Below are positions 8,898-17,483 of a stretch of 64,000 nt of DNA, in pieces (the stretch's first letter is position 1; each line of letters starts with the position of its first letter). The notes below the pieces were generated by a model. The model was not told where the DNA came from. It worked only from the letters and a program-made list of their open reading frames with translations, and ran no database searches. The translations under genes and the position numbers were made by a program. The DNA is from Rubricoccus sp038746605 (GTDB lineage Bacteria; Bacteroidota; Rhodothermia; Rhodothermales; Rubricoccaceae): positions 62,001 through 126,000 of the forward strand of contig JBCDKM010000009.1 in assembly GCA_038746605.1 (NCBI GenBank). The letters run 5' to 3'.

Positions 8898-10598
8898 ATG
8901 CGCGTTGTGCTCCCGAGACGACTGGTCGGCGTGCTCGCCGGACTGGCGGTTCTGCTCAGCGGGGTCGCCCTCCTCACCGCGTGCGACGAGAGCGTAGATC
9001 CCACGCTCGGCACGCCCGAGGTGTTCACCATCTGGGGTGCCCTGGATCCTACCTCAGACCGGCAAGCGCTGCGTGTCGCTGCCATCACGAACGAGATCGG
9101 CGCCAGCCCGGCGGAGATCGACGCCGAGGTCACGGCTACGGATCTTACCAGTGGGGCGAGCGTGGCCTTCCGTGACTCCCTCGTTACGTTCGAGGACGGC
9201 GCCACCGGCTATGTCTTCTTCGCGGACTGGACGCCGCTCCCCGGCCGCACGTATCGCGTGGATGCCCGACGCACAGCCGACGACGCGACGGCGAGTGCCG
9301 AGATCCGCGTCCCAGAGGTCGTTGTACCGGTTGTGTCACTCGGTCTCAACACACCGAGCGAGGTCGTCTACGAGGTTCGCGCCGAGCGTGTGCCCCGCGT
9401 CCGGTTCGGTGAGTTGGCGCTCCGCGTGAGCGGGTTGCAGCCCATGCCTGCTGACACCGTCGAGGTTGTCGTCCTCCCGTTGGATCGAGTCGAAACGTTC
9501 GGTGTGGATTGGGGTCGGGACGTTTCCTTTATCGAGACGGTTCGAGAGTATCTCCGGGCGGAGGGCATCCCGCCGCGCACGGTCTCCCTCGTAGATGCGA
9601 CCTACCGTCTCTATGTCACCAATGCGGAGTGGGAGGTCCCCGAAGGGGGCTTCGACATCGACGAAGTCTCTGAGCCCGGAACGTTTTCCAACGTGACGGG
9701 CGGCTTCGGATTTGTGGGTGCTGGGTACTGGACCGGGGTGTCATGGGTGCCTGCCCTCGCGACGCAGGTCCGCGCAGGCTTCATCGTGCAGGAGGACCCG
9801 GCAGCCCAGGTGTTCATCAACGAGATCAACATCGACGGGTGGGTAGAGCTCTACAATCCAACCCTAGAGCCGCTCTCTATTTCCGGCTATGGCGTAGAGG
9901 AGACCAGTGGGAAACCGCCTACGGTGCCGTTCCCGGTGGGCACCGTCGTCCCTGCGAGAGGATTCTACGTCGTCGACCTCGGCATCGAGGTAGACCAGGG
10001 AACGCAGGTCTTCCTGCTGAACCCGGCCGGTGCCGCTGTCGGCTCACTGTTCGTAGACGAAAGCCTCGGCGGCGAGTTCGAACCCGTGAGCTACGGTTCC
10101 TACCCCGATGGATTCACCTTTGTCCCGTCGAGGGGAACTCCAGACATCTTTCGCGGCGGTATCCTCCCATCGCGCGAGGCCCCGAATCAGGTCGACGATA
10201 AGCCGTGGGTCATCAATGAGGTGTTCACCGGGGGCGCTGATGACGGGTGGGTCGAGGTCGTCTTCAACGGATTGGTTCCACCGACCCGCCTTCGTGTGGG
10301 CACCACAGGTCCCGGCGTGTGGCAAGGCCCCATGCCCTCGCAGTCCAGCGGCCTCTTCCGCCTTTTCCGCGAATCTGCGTCCCAACTGGATCTCCCACTC
10401 ACTGGCGGGCAGGTCTTCGTAATGAACCAGGACCCGAAGAGCGGTGTGGGCCGCGTGGTCGATGCCCGGTTCTACGGCCCGCAGGCCGCAGGTACGTCCT
10501 CGGGCTATCTCCCGGATGGCCTCTCCGGTACCTGGACCTCCGGTCTCACTCCTACCCGCCTCGCCCCCAACGGGGGCTCTCCGTTTGCCTCCCGATGA
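8898..10598 (+). CDS. Lipoprotein with lamin-tail-like domain (DUF4249-like N-terminus), TonB receptor partner
   Basis: 566 residues with a lipoprotein signal (VALLTACDES). The N-terminal part (TPEVFTIWGALDPTSDRQ...) resembles DUF4249 lipoproteins that accompany TonB receptors in Bacteroidota; that match is tentative. In the middle, VFINEINIDGWVELYNP is a good match to the start of a lamin-tail (LTD) beta sandwich, and WVINEVF near the C-terminus suggests a second copy. The gene starts two bases after the receptor stop and overlaps the next gene by four bases (ATGA). It is clearly paralogous to that next gene. Confidence 0.8.
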   Translation: MRVVLPRRLVGVLAGLAVLLSGVALLTACDESVDPTLGTPEVFTIWGALDPTSDRQALRVAAITNEIGASPAEIDAEVTATDLTSGASVAFRDSLVTFEDGATGYVFFADWTPLPGRTYRVDARRTADDATASAEIRVPEVVVPVVSLGLNTPSEVVYEVRAERVPRVRFGELALRVSGLQPMPADTVEVVVLPLDRVETFGVDWGRDVSFIETVREYLRAEGIPPRTVSLVDATYRLYVTNAEWEVPEGGFDIDEVSEPGTFSNVTGGFGFVGAGYWTGVSWVPALATQVRAGFIVQEDPAAQVFINEINIDGWVELYNPTLEPLSISGYGVEETSGKPPTVPFPVGTVVPARGFYVVDLGIEVDQGTQVFLLNPAGAAVGSLFVDESLGGEFEPVSYGSYPDGFTFVPSRGTPDIFRGGILPSREAPNQVDDKPWVINEVFTGGADDGWVEVVFNGLVPPTRLRVGTTGPGVWQGPMPSQSSGLFRLFRESASQLDLPLTGGQVFVMNQDPKSGVGRVVDARFYGPQAAGTSSGYLPDGLSGTWTSGLTPTRLAPNGGSPFASR

Positions 10599-12280
10599 CG
10601 CTTCGTTCCTTTCCCCTCGCTCCCCTGGCGACCTTCATCGTCTTCGCCTTTGTCCTCTCCGCGTGCGATGAGGGGGTGGATCCCACCGGAGGCGGTGATG
10701 AGGTCTTTACTCTCTGGGGGTACCTCGACCCTACCGCCGACCAGCAGGCCATCCGTCTCGCGCCCATCACAGACCGCCTCGATGAGGAAGTGGACGACAC
10801 AGTTGATGCCGTCGTCACCGTGACAGACCTCGCCAGCGCAGAGACGATCACCTTTCGCGATTCCCTCGTGACGTTCGAGGACGGGCGCACGGGCTACGTG
10901 TTCGTAGCGGACTGGACGCCGCAGTTCGGCCGGCCCTACCGCCTGGAGGCCCGCCGGAGTGATGGCAGAATGGCGACCGTGGACGTGGGGGTGCCGCCGC
11001 TGGTGGACGCCCAGGTCGGTGAGGCCCAGGGCTCGCTCGAAGACGTCACGTACCCGTTCTCCTTTGTAGGCGCGCCCAACGTGTTCGCTGCTGAAATCGA
11101 CCTGTTCGTGACAGGACTCGCGGAGGCACCAGCGGACACCGCCCGCCTGACGGTCCCGCTACCCTCCGCGCGAGGCGCTGAGGACGAAGTCGAGGTCGCC
11201 TTCGTCTCCACTGTGCGCGCCTTCCTTTCAAGCCGCGAACTGGACAACGGCTCGCTGCGGCTGCTCCGCGCGGAACTGGTGGCGTTTGTCGCCAACGAGG
11301 AGTGGGACGTGCCAACAGGCCGCTTCGACGATCCGGATGAGGTAGTGGAGCCCGGCACTGTTACGAACGTGACGGGCGGCTTCGGCTTTGTGGGCGGTGG
11401 CTATTTCACACGCACACGGTGGAGTCCTTCCATCAACACGCAGATCCGAGCGGGCTTCGGCTCCAGCGAGGACGGCGCGGCACGCCTTCGGATCAACGAG
11501 ATCAGTGCCTCTGCGGGCTGGATGGAGTTGTACAACCCGCTCGATGAGGTGGTCAACATTGGCGGGTACGTGGTCTCCGACGCGGCCAGTGGCGGCCAGC
11601 GGACGGAACTGCCCGGCAACGCGAACATCGCTGCGCGCGGGTTCTACGTCGTGGATCTGGAGTTTCCTGTCCTGACGCCATCCACGCTTTACTTCCTTAC
11701 GGGCTCCGGCCGTGAGATCCTCCAGCGCAACGTCGAGGCAGTGCCAGCAGGCACGACGCTCGGCTCCTACCCGGACGGCCGCTCGATGGTGCTCCGCATC
11801 GGCAACGACGCACAAGACCTCATGGGTGGACCGCTCGTGCCCACGCGCGGTGCGCCCAACGTCCCCGACGTGCAACCGGTGCTGCTCAATGAGTTGTTCA
11901 CCAACGGCACCGGGTGGGCCGAGATCTACCACGTGGATGAGCCGGAGGTCACCGTCCGCAACATTCGTGTCATCACGACAGACCGGGAGGTGCTCTCACG
12001 CCCAACGGTGACAGTTCCCGCCCCGGGCGGACTAGCAGTAGCGAACGAGAGCGAGTCCGGCGGCCTCGTGCTGCCGCAGCAAGGGGGCGAGGTGTTCGTA
12101 CTGGTCGGATACTCGGAGACACCAGAGCCAACGGCCCCCGTCCGCTTCCGGGTGGTCGATGCGCGAGCCTACGGGCTGCAAGACCCCTCGCGCTCTGAGG
12201 GGCGTCTCCCTGACGGCGGAGACTGGCGGCAGAATCTCACACCGACTCGCGGCGTGCCCAACACAGCATCTGGCGCCTGA
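10595..12280 (+). CDS. Second lamin-tail-like lipoprotein, paralogue of the preceding gene
   Basis: 561 residues from the ATG at 10595, which overlaps the previous stop (ATGA) and leads straight into a lipoprotein signal (FVLSACDEGVDP). A longer reading from 10247 runs inside the previous gene and is rejected. Same architecture as its neighbour, with shared blocks such as DSLVTFEDG, TGYVF, ADWTP, NVTGGFGFVG, and the LTD-like RINEISASAGWMELYNP and VLLNELF. Tandem duplication followed by divergence is the simplest history. Likely a surface or periplasm-facing partner of the TonB receptor; ligand unknown. Confidence 0.8.
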   Translation: MTLRSFPLAPLATFIVFAFVLSACDEGVDPTGGGDEVFTLWGYLDPTADQQAIRLAPITDRLDEEVDDTVDAVVTVTDLASAETITFRDSLVTFEDGRTGYVFVADWTPQFGRPYRLEARRSDGRMATVDVGVPPLVDAQVGEAQGSLEDVTYPFSFVGAPNVFAAEIDLFVTGLAEAPADTARLTVPLPSARGAEDEVEVAFVSTVRAFLSSRELDNGSLRLLRAELVAFVANEEWDVPTGRFDDPDEVVEPGTVTNVTGGFGFVGGGYFTRTRWSPSINTQIRAGFGSSEDGAARLRINEISASAGWMELYNPLDEVVNIGGYVVSDAASGGQRTELPGNANIAARGFYVVDLEFPVLTPSTLYFLTGSGREILQRNVEAVPAGTTLGSYPDGRSMVLRIGNDAQDLMGGPLVPTRGAPNVPDVQPVLLNELFTNGTGWAEIYHVDEPEVTVRNIRVITTDREVLSRPTVTVPAPGGLAVANESESGGLVLPQQGGEVFVLVGYSETPEPTAPVRFRVVDARAYGLQDPSRSEGRLPDGGDWRQNLTPTRGVPNTASGA

Positions 12281-12289
12281 TCCTCGTAG

Positions 12290-12313
12290 GTGCCGATGGG
12301 AGTGCATCGGCAC
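12290..12313 (+). terminator. Hairpin at the end of the TonB receptor operon
   Basis: Perfect 9-bp stem GTGCCGATG / CATCGGCAC with a 6-base loop, nine bases after the stop codon. There is no T-run, so it may stabilise the 3' end rather than terminate. Confidence 0.45.
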
Positions 12314-12377
12314 GAGACTCGCCGTGAGCCCTACTGGACGGCTGCTGCGGTCGCCTGCCGTTCGGTAGGTTCTGCCC

Positions 12378-14189
12378 ATGACCGACGATCCCGACCTCCA
12401 GGCCCGCGTCGAGGCGCTCGAAGCGCGCGTGGCCGACCTCGAAGCGCGGTTGGACCGTGCGTCCCGGCGTTCCGCCTCACGGTCGGGTGCCTCGGCCTCG
12501 GCACCGAGGCGGAGGGAGCGGCGCTCAGCAACACCGCCTGGGCTGCGTGTCCGTTGGGCCGAAGTCAGGAGTGAGGACGTGCTCGGCAAAGTCGGCATCG
12601 GCCTGTTCTTGATCGGGGTGCTGTTTCTGCTCAAAGAGGCTGTGGACCGAGAGTGGCTGACGCCCGCCGTACGCGTGGGAGGGGCGGGTGTACTCGGTGC
12701 TGGACTCGTAGCGCTAGGCCTCCGATTGCGCGGAGCGCGACCCATCCTGGGGCGACTCCTCACCGGTGGTGGCATCGCAGCCCTCTACGGCGCTCTCTGG
12801 ACCGCCTCCTCGCTCTACGACCTGCTCCCGGCCGCTCTCGTGCTGGTGGGGATGGCGGCTGTGGCAGCGCTCGCCCTCGTGCTTGCCAGCCGCGAGGACG
12901 ACGCCGCGCTCTCAGTCGTCGGTACGTTGGGAGCGCTCATGACGCCGTTGCTGCTGTATCGCGATGGTGGCCAGATGGTGCTGCTGATCGGCTACACGAC
13001 GCTCGTCCTGGCGGGTGCGGCGCTGGTCTACTGGCGGCAGCGATGGGCCGCTCTCATCGGCGCGATGGCGGCGGGCGGCTGGGGTGTGATGCTCGTGGCG
13101 TGGATCGTCGGGGTGTGGCCTCAGATGACTGCGGATGTGGCTTCAGCGGAAGCGGCGACCTCGATGGAGGACCGATGGGCGTTCACCTTCGGCGTGCTCT
13201 CCACGTGGGTCGCGACGGGGGGCCTCTTGCTGGTCGTTCGCGAGATGCCGACAACGGACCCGTTTTTCGGACGGCTGCCTCGGCTCATCCGTCCCGAGGC
13301 GCTGGCACTGTTTGTGGGACCGTTGTTCGCGCTGTTGTTTCTGGATCTCACCTGGAACGTCTCAGACGAGGCCTTCGCAGCGCTCGCGCTGGGCACGGCC
13401 GTGGCGTTGGCGATCCGCCGGAGTGCCTGGCAGTCGGGCCCCGGCACGCTCGCTGCTGCCGTTCTCGTCGCGTGGACGGCGACCCGTTTTCTGGGTGCGG
13501 ACGAGGCGCGAACGGCCGCTGTTGTGGTCGCGCTCGGTTGCGCGCTGGTGTGGCTCGGCCGCAAAGACCAGCAGCGCGATGTCGCGCTCGTAGGCCATGC
13601 CGTCGCGATGGGCTTCGCGTTTATCCTCGTGCTCATGCTCGCTTTCGAATTCGGTGATCCATTCGGCGAAATGCAGCGCGTGACCGGCCTGGTGCTGACC
13701 AACGTGACGCTTGCCGCCGCAGTTGGGGCGGGCGCTCTCGGCGTCATCGGATTCACCTCGAGCCGGTCCACCTCGGCGCGAGCGTTCCACCTGACGGCCG
13801 CGCACCTCGTGGTGGTGATGTGGCTGCGCGTGGCGCTGGGCGGGATGGAGAACGGGACGGCGCTCGTGAGCGCGGCGTGGGGCGTGTACGGCATCGCGCT
13901 GGTCGTCGTCGGTCTCCGCCTCGCGGACGACCTCGTGCGGGGCATCGGGCTCGCGACAGTGCTCGTGACAGTCGCGAAGGTGCTCCTCTTTGACCTCTCG
14001 CAGGTTCCCGCCCTCTCGCGCATCCTCCTCTTCATGGGCCTCGGTGCGCTGCTCCTCGTGGTGAGCTACTTCGTGCCGAGCCTGCTCAAGGGCCGCACGT
14101 CGGATCAGGGCCCCTCCAGTGGCGACGGCCTCGCGGAGCCTCCGCTCCCGCCTACGCCGGTAGTGCCGGAGCGGACGGAAACAGAATAG
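12378..14189 (+). CDS. DUF2339 polytopic membrane protein
   Basis: 603 residues. A short coiled-coil start (LQARVEALEARVADLEARL) and an Arg/Ser-rich linker are followed by DUF2339 hallmarks (VLGKVGIGLFLIGVLFLLKEAVDREWLTP and a chain of hydrophobic helices, roughly 14-16 predicted by eye). The function of the family is unknown. The tail after the last helix is Pro-rich. A copy of the palindromic repeat (12495-12512) lies in the Arg/Ser-rich linker. A repeat-like palindrome follows the stop codon by five bases. Confidence 0.85.
   Translation: MTDDPDLQARVEALEARVADLEARLDRASRRSASRSGASASAPRRRERRSATPPGLRVRWAEVRSEDVLGKVGIGLFLIGVLFLLKEAVDREWLTPAVRVGGAGVLGAGLVALGLRLRGARPILGRLLTGGGIAALYGALWTASSLYDLLPAALVLVGMAAVAALALVLASREDDAALSVVGTLGALMTPLLLYRDGGQMVLLIGYTTLVLAGAALVYWRQRWAALIGAMAAGGWGVMLVAWIVGVWPQMTADVASAEAATSMEDRWAFTFGVLSTWVATGGLLLVVREMPTTDPFFGRLPRLIRPEALALFVGPLFALLFLDLTWNVSDEAFAALALGTAVALAIRRSAWQSGPGTLAAAVLVAWTATRFLGADEARTAAVVVALGCALVWLGRKDQQRDVALVGHAVAMGFAFILVLMLAFEFGDPFGEMQRVTGLVLTNVTLAAAVGAGALGVIGFTSSRSTSARAFHLTAAHLVVVMWLRVALGGMENGTALVSAAWGVYGIALVVVGLRLADDLVRGIGLATVLVTVAKVLLFDLSQVPALSRILLFMGLGALLLVVSYFVPSLLKGRTSDQGPSSGDGLAEPPLPPTPVVPERTETE
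12495..12512. repeat. Palindromic repeat, short form, inside the DUF2339 gene
   Basis: GCCTCGGCACCGAGGCGG, the CA-centred orientation of the element, in the low-complexity linker coding region (SASAPRRRERR). Confidence 0.7.
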
Positions 14190-14194
14190 CCGAG

Positions 14195-14240
14195 CCCGCC
14201 TCGGCGCGCCCACGGGTGACCCCACAGCGAGACCGAGGCG
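14195..14240. repeat. Palindromic repeat, divergent long form
   Basis: Arms CCCGCCTCGG (14195-14204) and CCGAGGCG (14233-14240) enclose 28 bases, longer than the usual long form. Starts five bases after the DUF2339 stop codon. Confidence 0.55.
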
Positions 14241-14295
14241 AACCGAGCGGCGGCCTGCGGTAGTAACCTCCGCGCCTCCCCTTATCGCGTCCCCG

Positions 14296-15714
14296 ATGCC
14301 CTCCGACCCTACCTGGACGAGCCTCCTTCCGCCCATCCTCGCCATTGGCCTCGCCATCTGGACGCGGCAGGTCTACCTCTCGCTCGCAGCAGGGGTCGCG
14401 CTCGGCTTCACCATCCTCGCGGGCTGGAATCCGCTGGCTGGGCTGGCATCGACGGTCGACGGTCTCGTGGCCGTCTTCGAGGACGCGGGGAATGCGCGCG
14501 TGCTGCTTTTCACCCTCGTCATCGGCGCGCTCATCGCGACAGTAGAGGCGGCAGGTGGCGTGAAGGGGTTCGTGGAGGCTCTGGACCGGCGGGGCGTGTT
14601 CAATGGGCCGAGAGGGGCGCGCGTCCTGGCGTTTCTAACGGGCCTCGGCATCTTCATCGAGAGCAATATCACGGTGCTCGTGGCGGGCGCCGTGGCGCGT
14701 CCGCTCTTCGACAAGCAGAAGAGCAGCCGCGAGATGCTGGCCTACCTCATCGACTCCACGAGTGCAGCGGTCTGCATCCTGTTGCCCCTCAACGCCTGGG
14801 GCGCGTACATCCTCGGCCTCCTCGGCGAACAGGGCGTGGAAGCGCCGCTCCGGCTCTTCGTGCAGTCTATCCCGCTCAACTTCTACTCGCTCGCGGCGGT
14901 CGTTCTCGCGGGGATCGTGGCCGTGACCGGCTGGGCCTTCGGCCCGATGAAGAAGGCCCAGGCGCGCGCCGCGACGGGCCAACTGTTCGATGAGGGGGCA
15001 GCGCCCGCTGTAGACGAGCGCGCCCTCGTGCCAGAGCCCATCGGGAAGGTGCCGCCGCGTGCGTTCAACATGCTCGTCCCGCTCGGCGCGATGGTGCTCA
15101 CGATGCCGCTCGGTCTCTACATCACAGGTGACGGCGATCTCCTCGCAGGCAGTGGCAGTACGAGTGTGCTCTGGGCCGTGCTCGTGGGCGTGATGGTGGC
15201 GTGGATCCTGATGCTGGCGCAGCGCGGGATGACGGTCACCCAGCTCACCGAGACCAGCCTGAAGGGGGCGGGCGGAATGCTCGGAATGGCGCTCATCCTT
15301 CTCCTCGCGCTCGCGCTCGGCGCCGTCACGCGCGAGTTGGGTGCGGGCGTCTACGTGGCCGAGGGCGTTGCGAATGCGGGCGTGGGTCCGGCGCTCCTGC
15401 TTCCGCTGGTGTTCATCACAGGCGGCTTTATCGCCTTCGCGACCGGGACTTCCTGGGGCACCTTCGCGATCATGATCCCCATCGCGGTTCCGGCAGCAGC
15501 GGCCCTCGGACTCCCACTCGCGCCATTCCTCGCGGCGAGCCTCGCGGGCGGCATCTTCGGCGACCACTCCTCGCCCATCTCAGACACGACCATTGTCTCC
15601 AGCCTCGCGGCGGCCACGGATCATATCGCGCACGTCCGCACGCAGATTCCGTACGCGATGATCGCGGGCGGCATCGCCATCGTGGCCTTCGCGATCACGG
15701 GCGCGGTGATCTAA
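14296..15714 (+). CDS. Na+/H+ antiporter, NhaC family
   Basis: 472 residues, 11-12 hydrophobic helices. Family signs include FIESNITVLVAGAVARPLFDK, STSAAVCILLPLNAWGAYI and, near the C-terminus, ATGTSWGTFAIMIPIAVP followed by GGIFGDHSSPISDTTIVSS, a strongly conserved acid-containing segment of NhaC antiporters. Predicted to exchange cytoplasmic Na+ for protons at the inner membrane, which suits a marine or saline habitat. It stands alone, with a palindromic element directly after its stop and a gene on the opposite strand beyond. Confidence 0.9.
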   Translation: MPSDPTWTSLLPPILAIGLAIWTRQVYLSLAAGVALGFTILAGWNPLAGLASTVDGLVAVFEDAGNARVLLFTLVIGALIATVEAAGGVKGFVEALDRRGVFNGPRGARVLAFLTGLGIFIESNITVLVAGAVARPLFDKQKSSREMLAYLIDSTSAAVCILLPLNAWGAYILGLLGEQGVEAPLRLFVQSIPLNFYSLAAVVLAGIVAVTGWAFGPMKKAQARAATGQLFDEGAAPAVDERALVPEPIGKVPPRAFNMLVPLGAMVLTMPLGLYITGDGDLLAGSGSTSVLWAVLVGVMVAWILMLAQRGMTVTQLTETSLKGAGGMLGMALILLLALALGAVTRELGAGVYVAEGVANAGVGPALLLPLVFITGGFIAFATGTSWGTFAIMIPIAVPAAAALGLPLAPFLAASLAGGIFGDHSSPISDTTIVSSLAAATDHIAHVRTQIPYAMIAGGIAIVAFAITGAVI

Positions 15715-15720
15715 CACTGT

Positions 15721-15754
15721 CCGCCTCGGTCCCTCCGTGGACATACCGAGGCGG
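15721..15754. repeat. Palindromic repeat, long form
   Basis: CCGCCTCGGT and ACCGAGGCGG arms with TCCGTGGA in the centre. Lies between the convergent stops of the antiporter gene (15714) and the next gene (15761), a natural place for a bidirectional terminator. Confidence 0.85.
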
Positions 15755-15760
15755 GCCGAG

Positions 15761-16177
15761 TCAGGTCTCGCCGCGAAGCGCACGCGCGGTGCCCCACGCG
15801 AAGAACGCGAAGCAGAGCACCGCCCCGATCCCGAACAGCCCTCGCCCGAGAGCCACGTTCAGTGCGCGAGGCAAGAACGGGATCCCGCCCGACATCTGCG
15901 CCGCGTCGCCGAAGAGCGCGACCCAGCCGCCGACGAGCCCGAAGGCGAGCACGATGGTCAGACCCGCTGCGGATTGGATGCCGGGTCGTCCGTGCGCGAG
16001 CACCGCCACGCCGCCGATCACGAACACCAGTCCACAGACCGCGAGCACCCACATCGGAGCGTGCACGTTCGCCGGATCTACCGGAACGATGCCCAGCCCG
16101 ATAGCGGTGACAAACAGACCCATCCCGAGGGTGAGAACGCCGAGGATCGGGGAGGGGGGGTTCTTGTGGCTGCGCAT
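15761..16177 (-). CDS. Small membrane protein with four predicted helices, function unknown
   Basis: 138 residues from the ATG at 16177. Four hydrophobic segments (about 11-32, 43-61, 70-87, 106-132) suggest a small inner-membrane protein. I recognise no family. Codons 6-8 contain a run of seven C on the coding strand, moderately prone to slippage. The much longer upstream reading in this frame crosses the DUF2237 gene and is rejected. It shares direction with the DUF2237 gene, 83 bases upstream. Confidence 0.65.
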   Translation of the reverse strand: MRSHKNPPSPILGVLTLGMGLFVTAIGLGIVPVDPANVHAPMWVLAVCGLVFVIGGVAVLAHGRPGIQSAAGLTIVLAFGLVGGWVALFGDAAQMSGGIPFLPRALNVALGRGLFGIGAVLCFAFFAWGTARALRGET

Positions 16178-16260
16178 GTCCCGGGTATCGGCGAGATGCA
16201 GTGAAGCCTTACCCGACTCTGCTCGCCAATGGCTATCGCGAGCGAAGCCCCACGACCGTG

Positions 16261-16638
16261 TCAGGTGTCCTGGTGCGCATGCGCCTGTAAGTCCTCCAGC
16301 GAGACGACGGCCAGCGCGCGGCGGTTGGTCGCCTCCAGCACGACCGGCGGTGCGACGCCCGCCTCCAGCGCCTCGGCCCAGCGCGAGACGCACAAGCACC
16401 ACCGGTCGCCAGCTTTCAGTCCGGGAAAGCGCCAGGCCGGGCGCGGCGTGATGAGGCCGTTGCCCCGCTCTCGCGAGAACTCCAGAAACGCGTCCGTCAT
16501 CACGGCGCAGACGACGTGGGTGCCGTGGTCGTCGGGGCCGGTGTGACAGCAGCCGTCGCGGTAGAACCCGGTCATTGGGTCCTTGCCGCATTCTTCGAGG
16601 GCGGTTCCGAGGACGTTGGTGGCGGTCTCGACTTGCAT
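16261..16638 (-). CDS. DUF2237 family protein
   Basis: 125 residues, nearly all one DUF2237 domain. Highly conserved blocks: NVLGTALEECGKDPMTGFYR, DGCCHTGPDDHGTHVVCAV, the FLEFSRERGN stretch, GDRWCLCVSRW, and PPVVLEATNRRAL close to the C-terminus. The conserved Cys pairs suggest metal or redox chemistry, but no activity is established for the family. The ATG at 16638 gives the usual length; a longer frame to 16725 would translate the intergenic palindromic repeat and is rejected. Confidence 0.88.
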   Translation of the reverse strand: MQVETATNVLGTALEECGKDPMTGFYRDGCCHTGPDDHGTHVVCAVMTDAFLEFSRERGNGLITPRPAWRFPGLKAGDRWCLCVSRWAEALEAGVAPPVVLEATNRRALAVVSLEDLQAHAHQDT

Positions 16639-16695
16639 GGCGCGCGATGGATCGCCTCCAGTACGCGCGGGAGGTACAGTGCGGTCCCACTCCGC

Positions 16696-16719
16696 CTGCC
16701 TCGGTGCCGAGGCGGGCAG
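16696..16719. repeat. Palindromic repeat, short form
   Basis: CTGCCTCGGTGCCGAGGCGGGCAG, essentially one long palindrome. Ends three bases from the stop codon of the response regulator gene at 16722. Confidence 0.8.
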
Positions 16720-16721
16720 GG

Positions 16722-17483
16722 TCATGTCAGCGCGCGATACTGGCCCGGCGTCACGCCGGTCTCGCGCTTGAACAGCGCGCTGAAGTGGCTCGCGCTCTCG
16801 TAGCCGACGGAGCTCGCCACCTGGAGTACGGGCCAGTCCGTGTTGCGGAGCAGCCGTTTGGCCTCGTCGATCCGCTGGGCGACGACGTAGCGGTACGGCG
16901 GGAGGCCCGTCGCGGCCTTGAACTGGCGCGCGAAGTGGTACGGACTCAGGCCAACGTGCGCGGCCATCTCGCCGAGCGTGAGCGCGCGCCCAAAGTGCCG
17001 CTCCACGTAGGCTTCCACGCGACGGAGGAGGTCCGGCGCGAGGGCATCGTCGGTGAGGGTGGGCTCCGGCGTGAGGTCCAGGGTGCGCTGGGCCTCGGCG
17101 TAATTGGCGAGGGCGGTCTCGGCGGCGGCGAGGACGGCCTGTGGCGTGAACGGCTTGACGAGGTAGCCGTTGGGCCTCGCGCTGCTGGCGCGTTTGACCG
17201 TCGCGGAGTCGGCGTGGCTGGTGACGAAGACGAGAGCTGCGGCGCGTTCTTCGCGGAGGGTCCGTGCGAGCGCTACGCCGTCGCGGTCGCCACGCAGCAC
17301 GATATCGATCAGCACGAGGTCGGGCTCGTGGAGCTCGGCGAGGTAGAGGGCCTCCTCGGCACTGCCCGCCACGTCCGGGACGTGGTAGCCCATGTCTTCC
17401 AGCATCTCTTGCAGGTCGCGCGCGACGACCATCTCGTCTTCGACGACGAGGACCGTCGCGCGGGGTGAACTCGGCTCAGGCAT
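16722..17483 (-). CDS. Response regulator with AraC-type DNA-binding domain
   Basis: 253 residues. Receiver domain with acidic VEDE near residue 15, phosphoacceptor Asp60 (DLVLIDIVL) and Lys in NGYLVKPF. The C-terminal 100 residues form two AraC helix-turn-helix units (LTLGEMAAHVGLSPYHFARQ; VLQVASSVGYESASHFSALF...GVTPGQYR). The start overlaps the end of the histidine kinase gene by eight bases, so the two are translated together and form a pair. A receiver joined to AraC is less common in Bacteroidota than NarL or OmpR types outside hybrid kinases. Targets unknown. Confidence 0.92.
   Translation of the reverse strand: MPEPSSPRATVLVVEDEMVVARDLQEMLEDMGYHVPDVAGSAEEALYLAELHEPDLVLIDIVLRGDRDGVALARTLREERAAALVFVTSHADSATVKRASSARPNGYLVKPFTPQAVLAAAETALANYAEAQRTLDLTPEPTLTDDALAPDLLRRVEAYVERHFGRALTLGEMAAHVGLSPYHFARQFKAATGLPPYRYVVAQRIDEAKRLLRNTDWPVLQVASSVGYESASHFSALFKRETGVTPGQYRALT

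Noticed and set aside
16153..16160. Seven-base homopolymer at the start of the small membrane protein gene
   Set aside because: Runs of seven G or C occur several times in this GC-rich window; not by itself evidence of phase variation.
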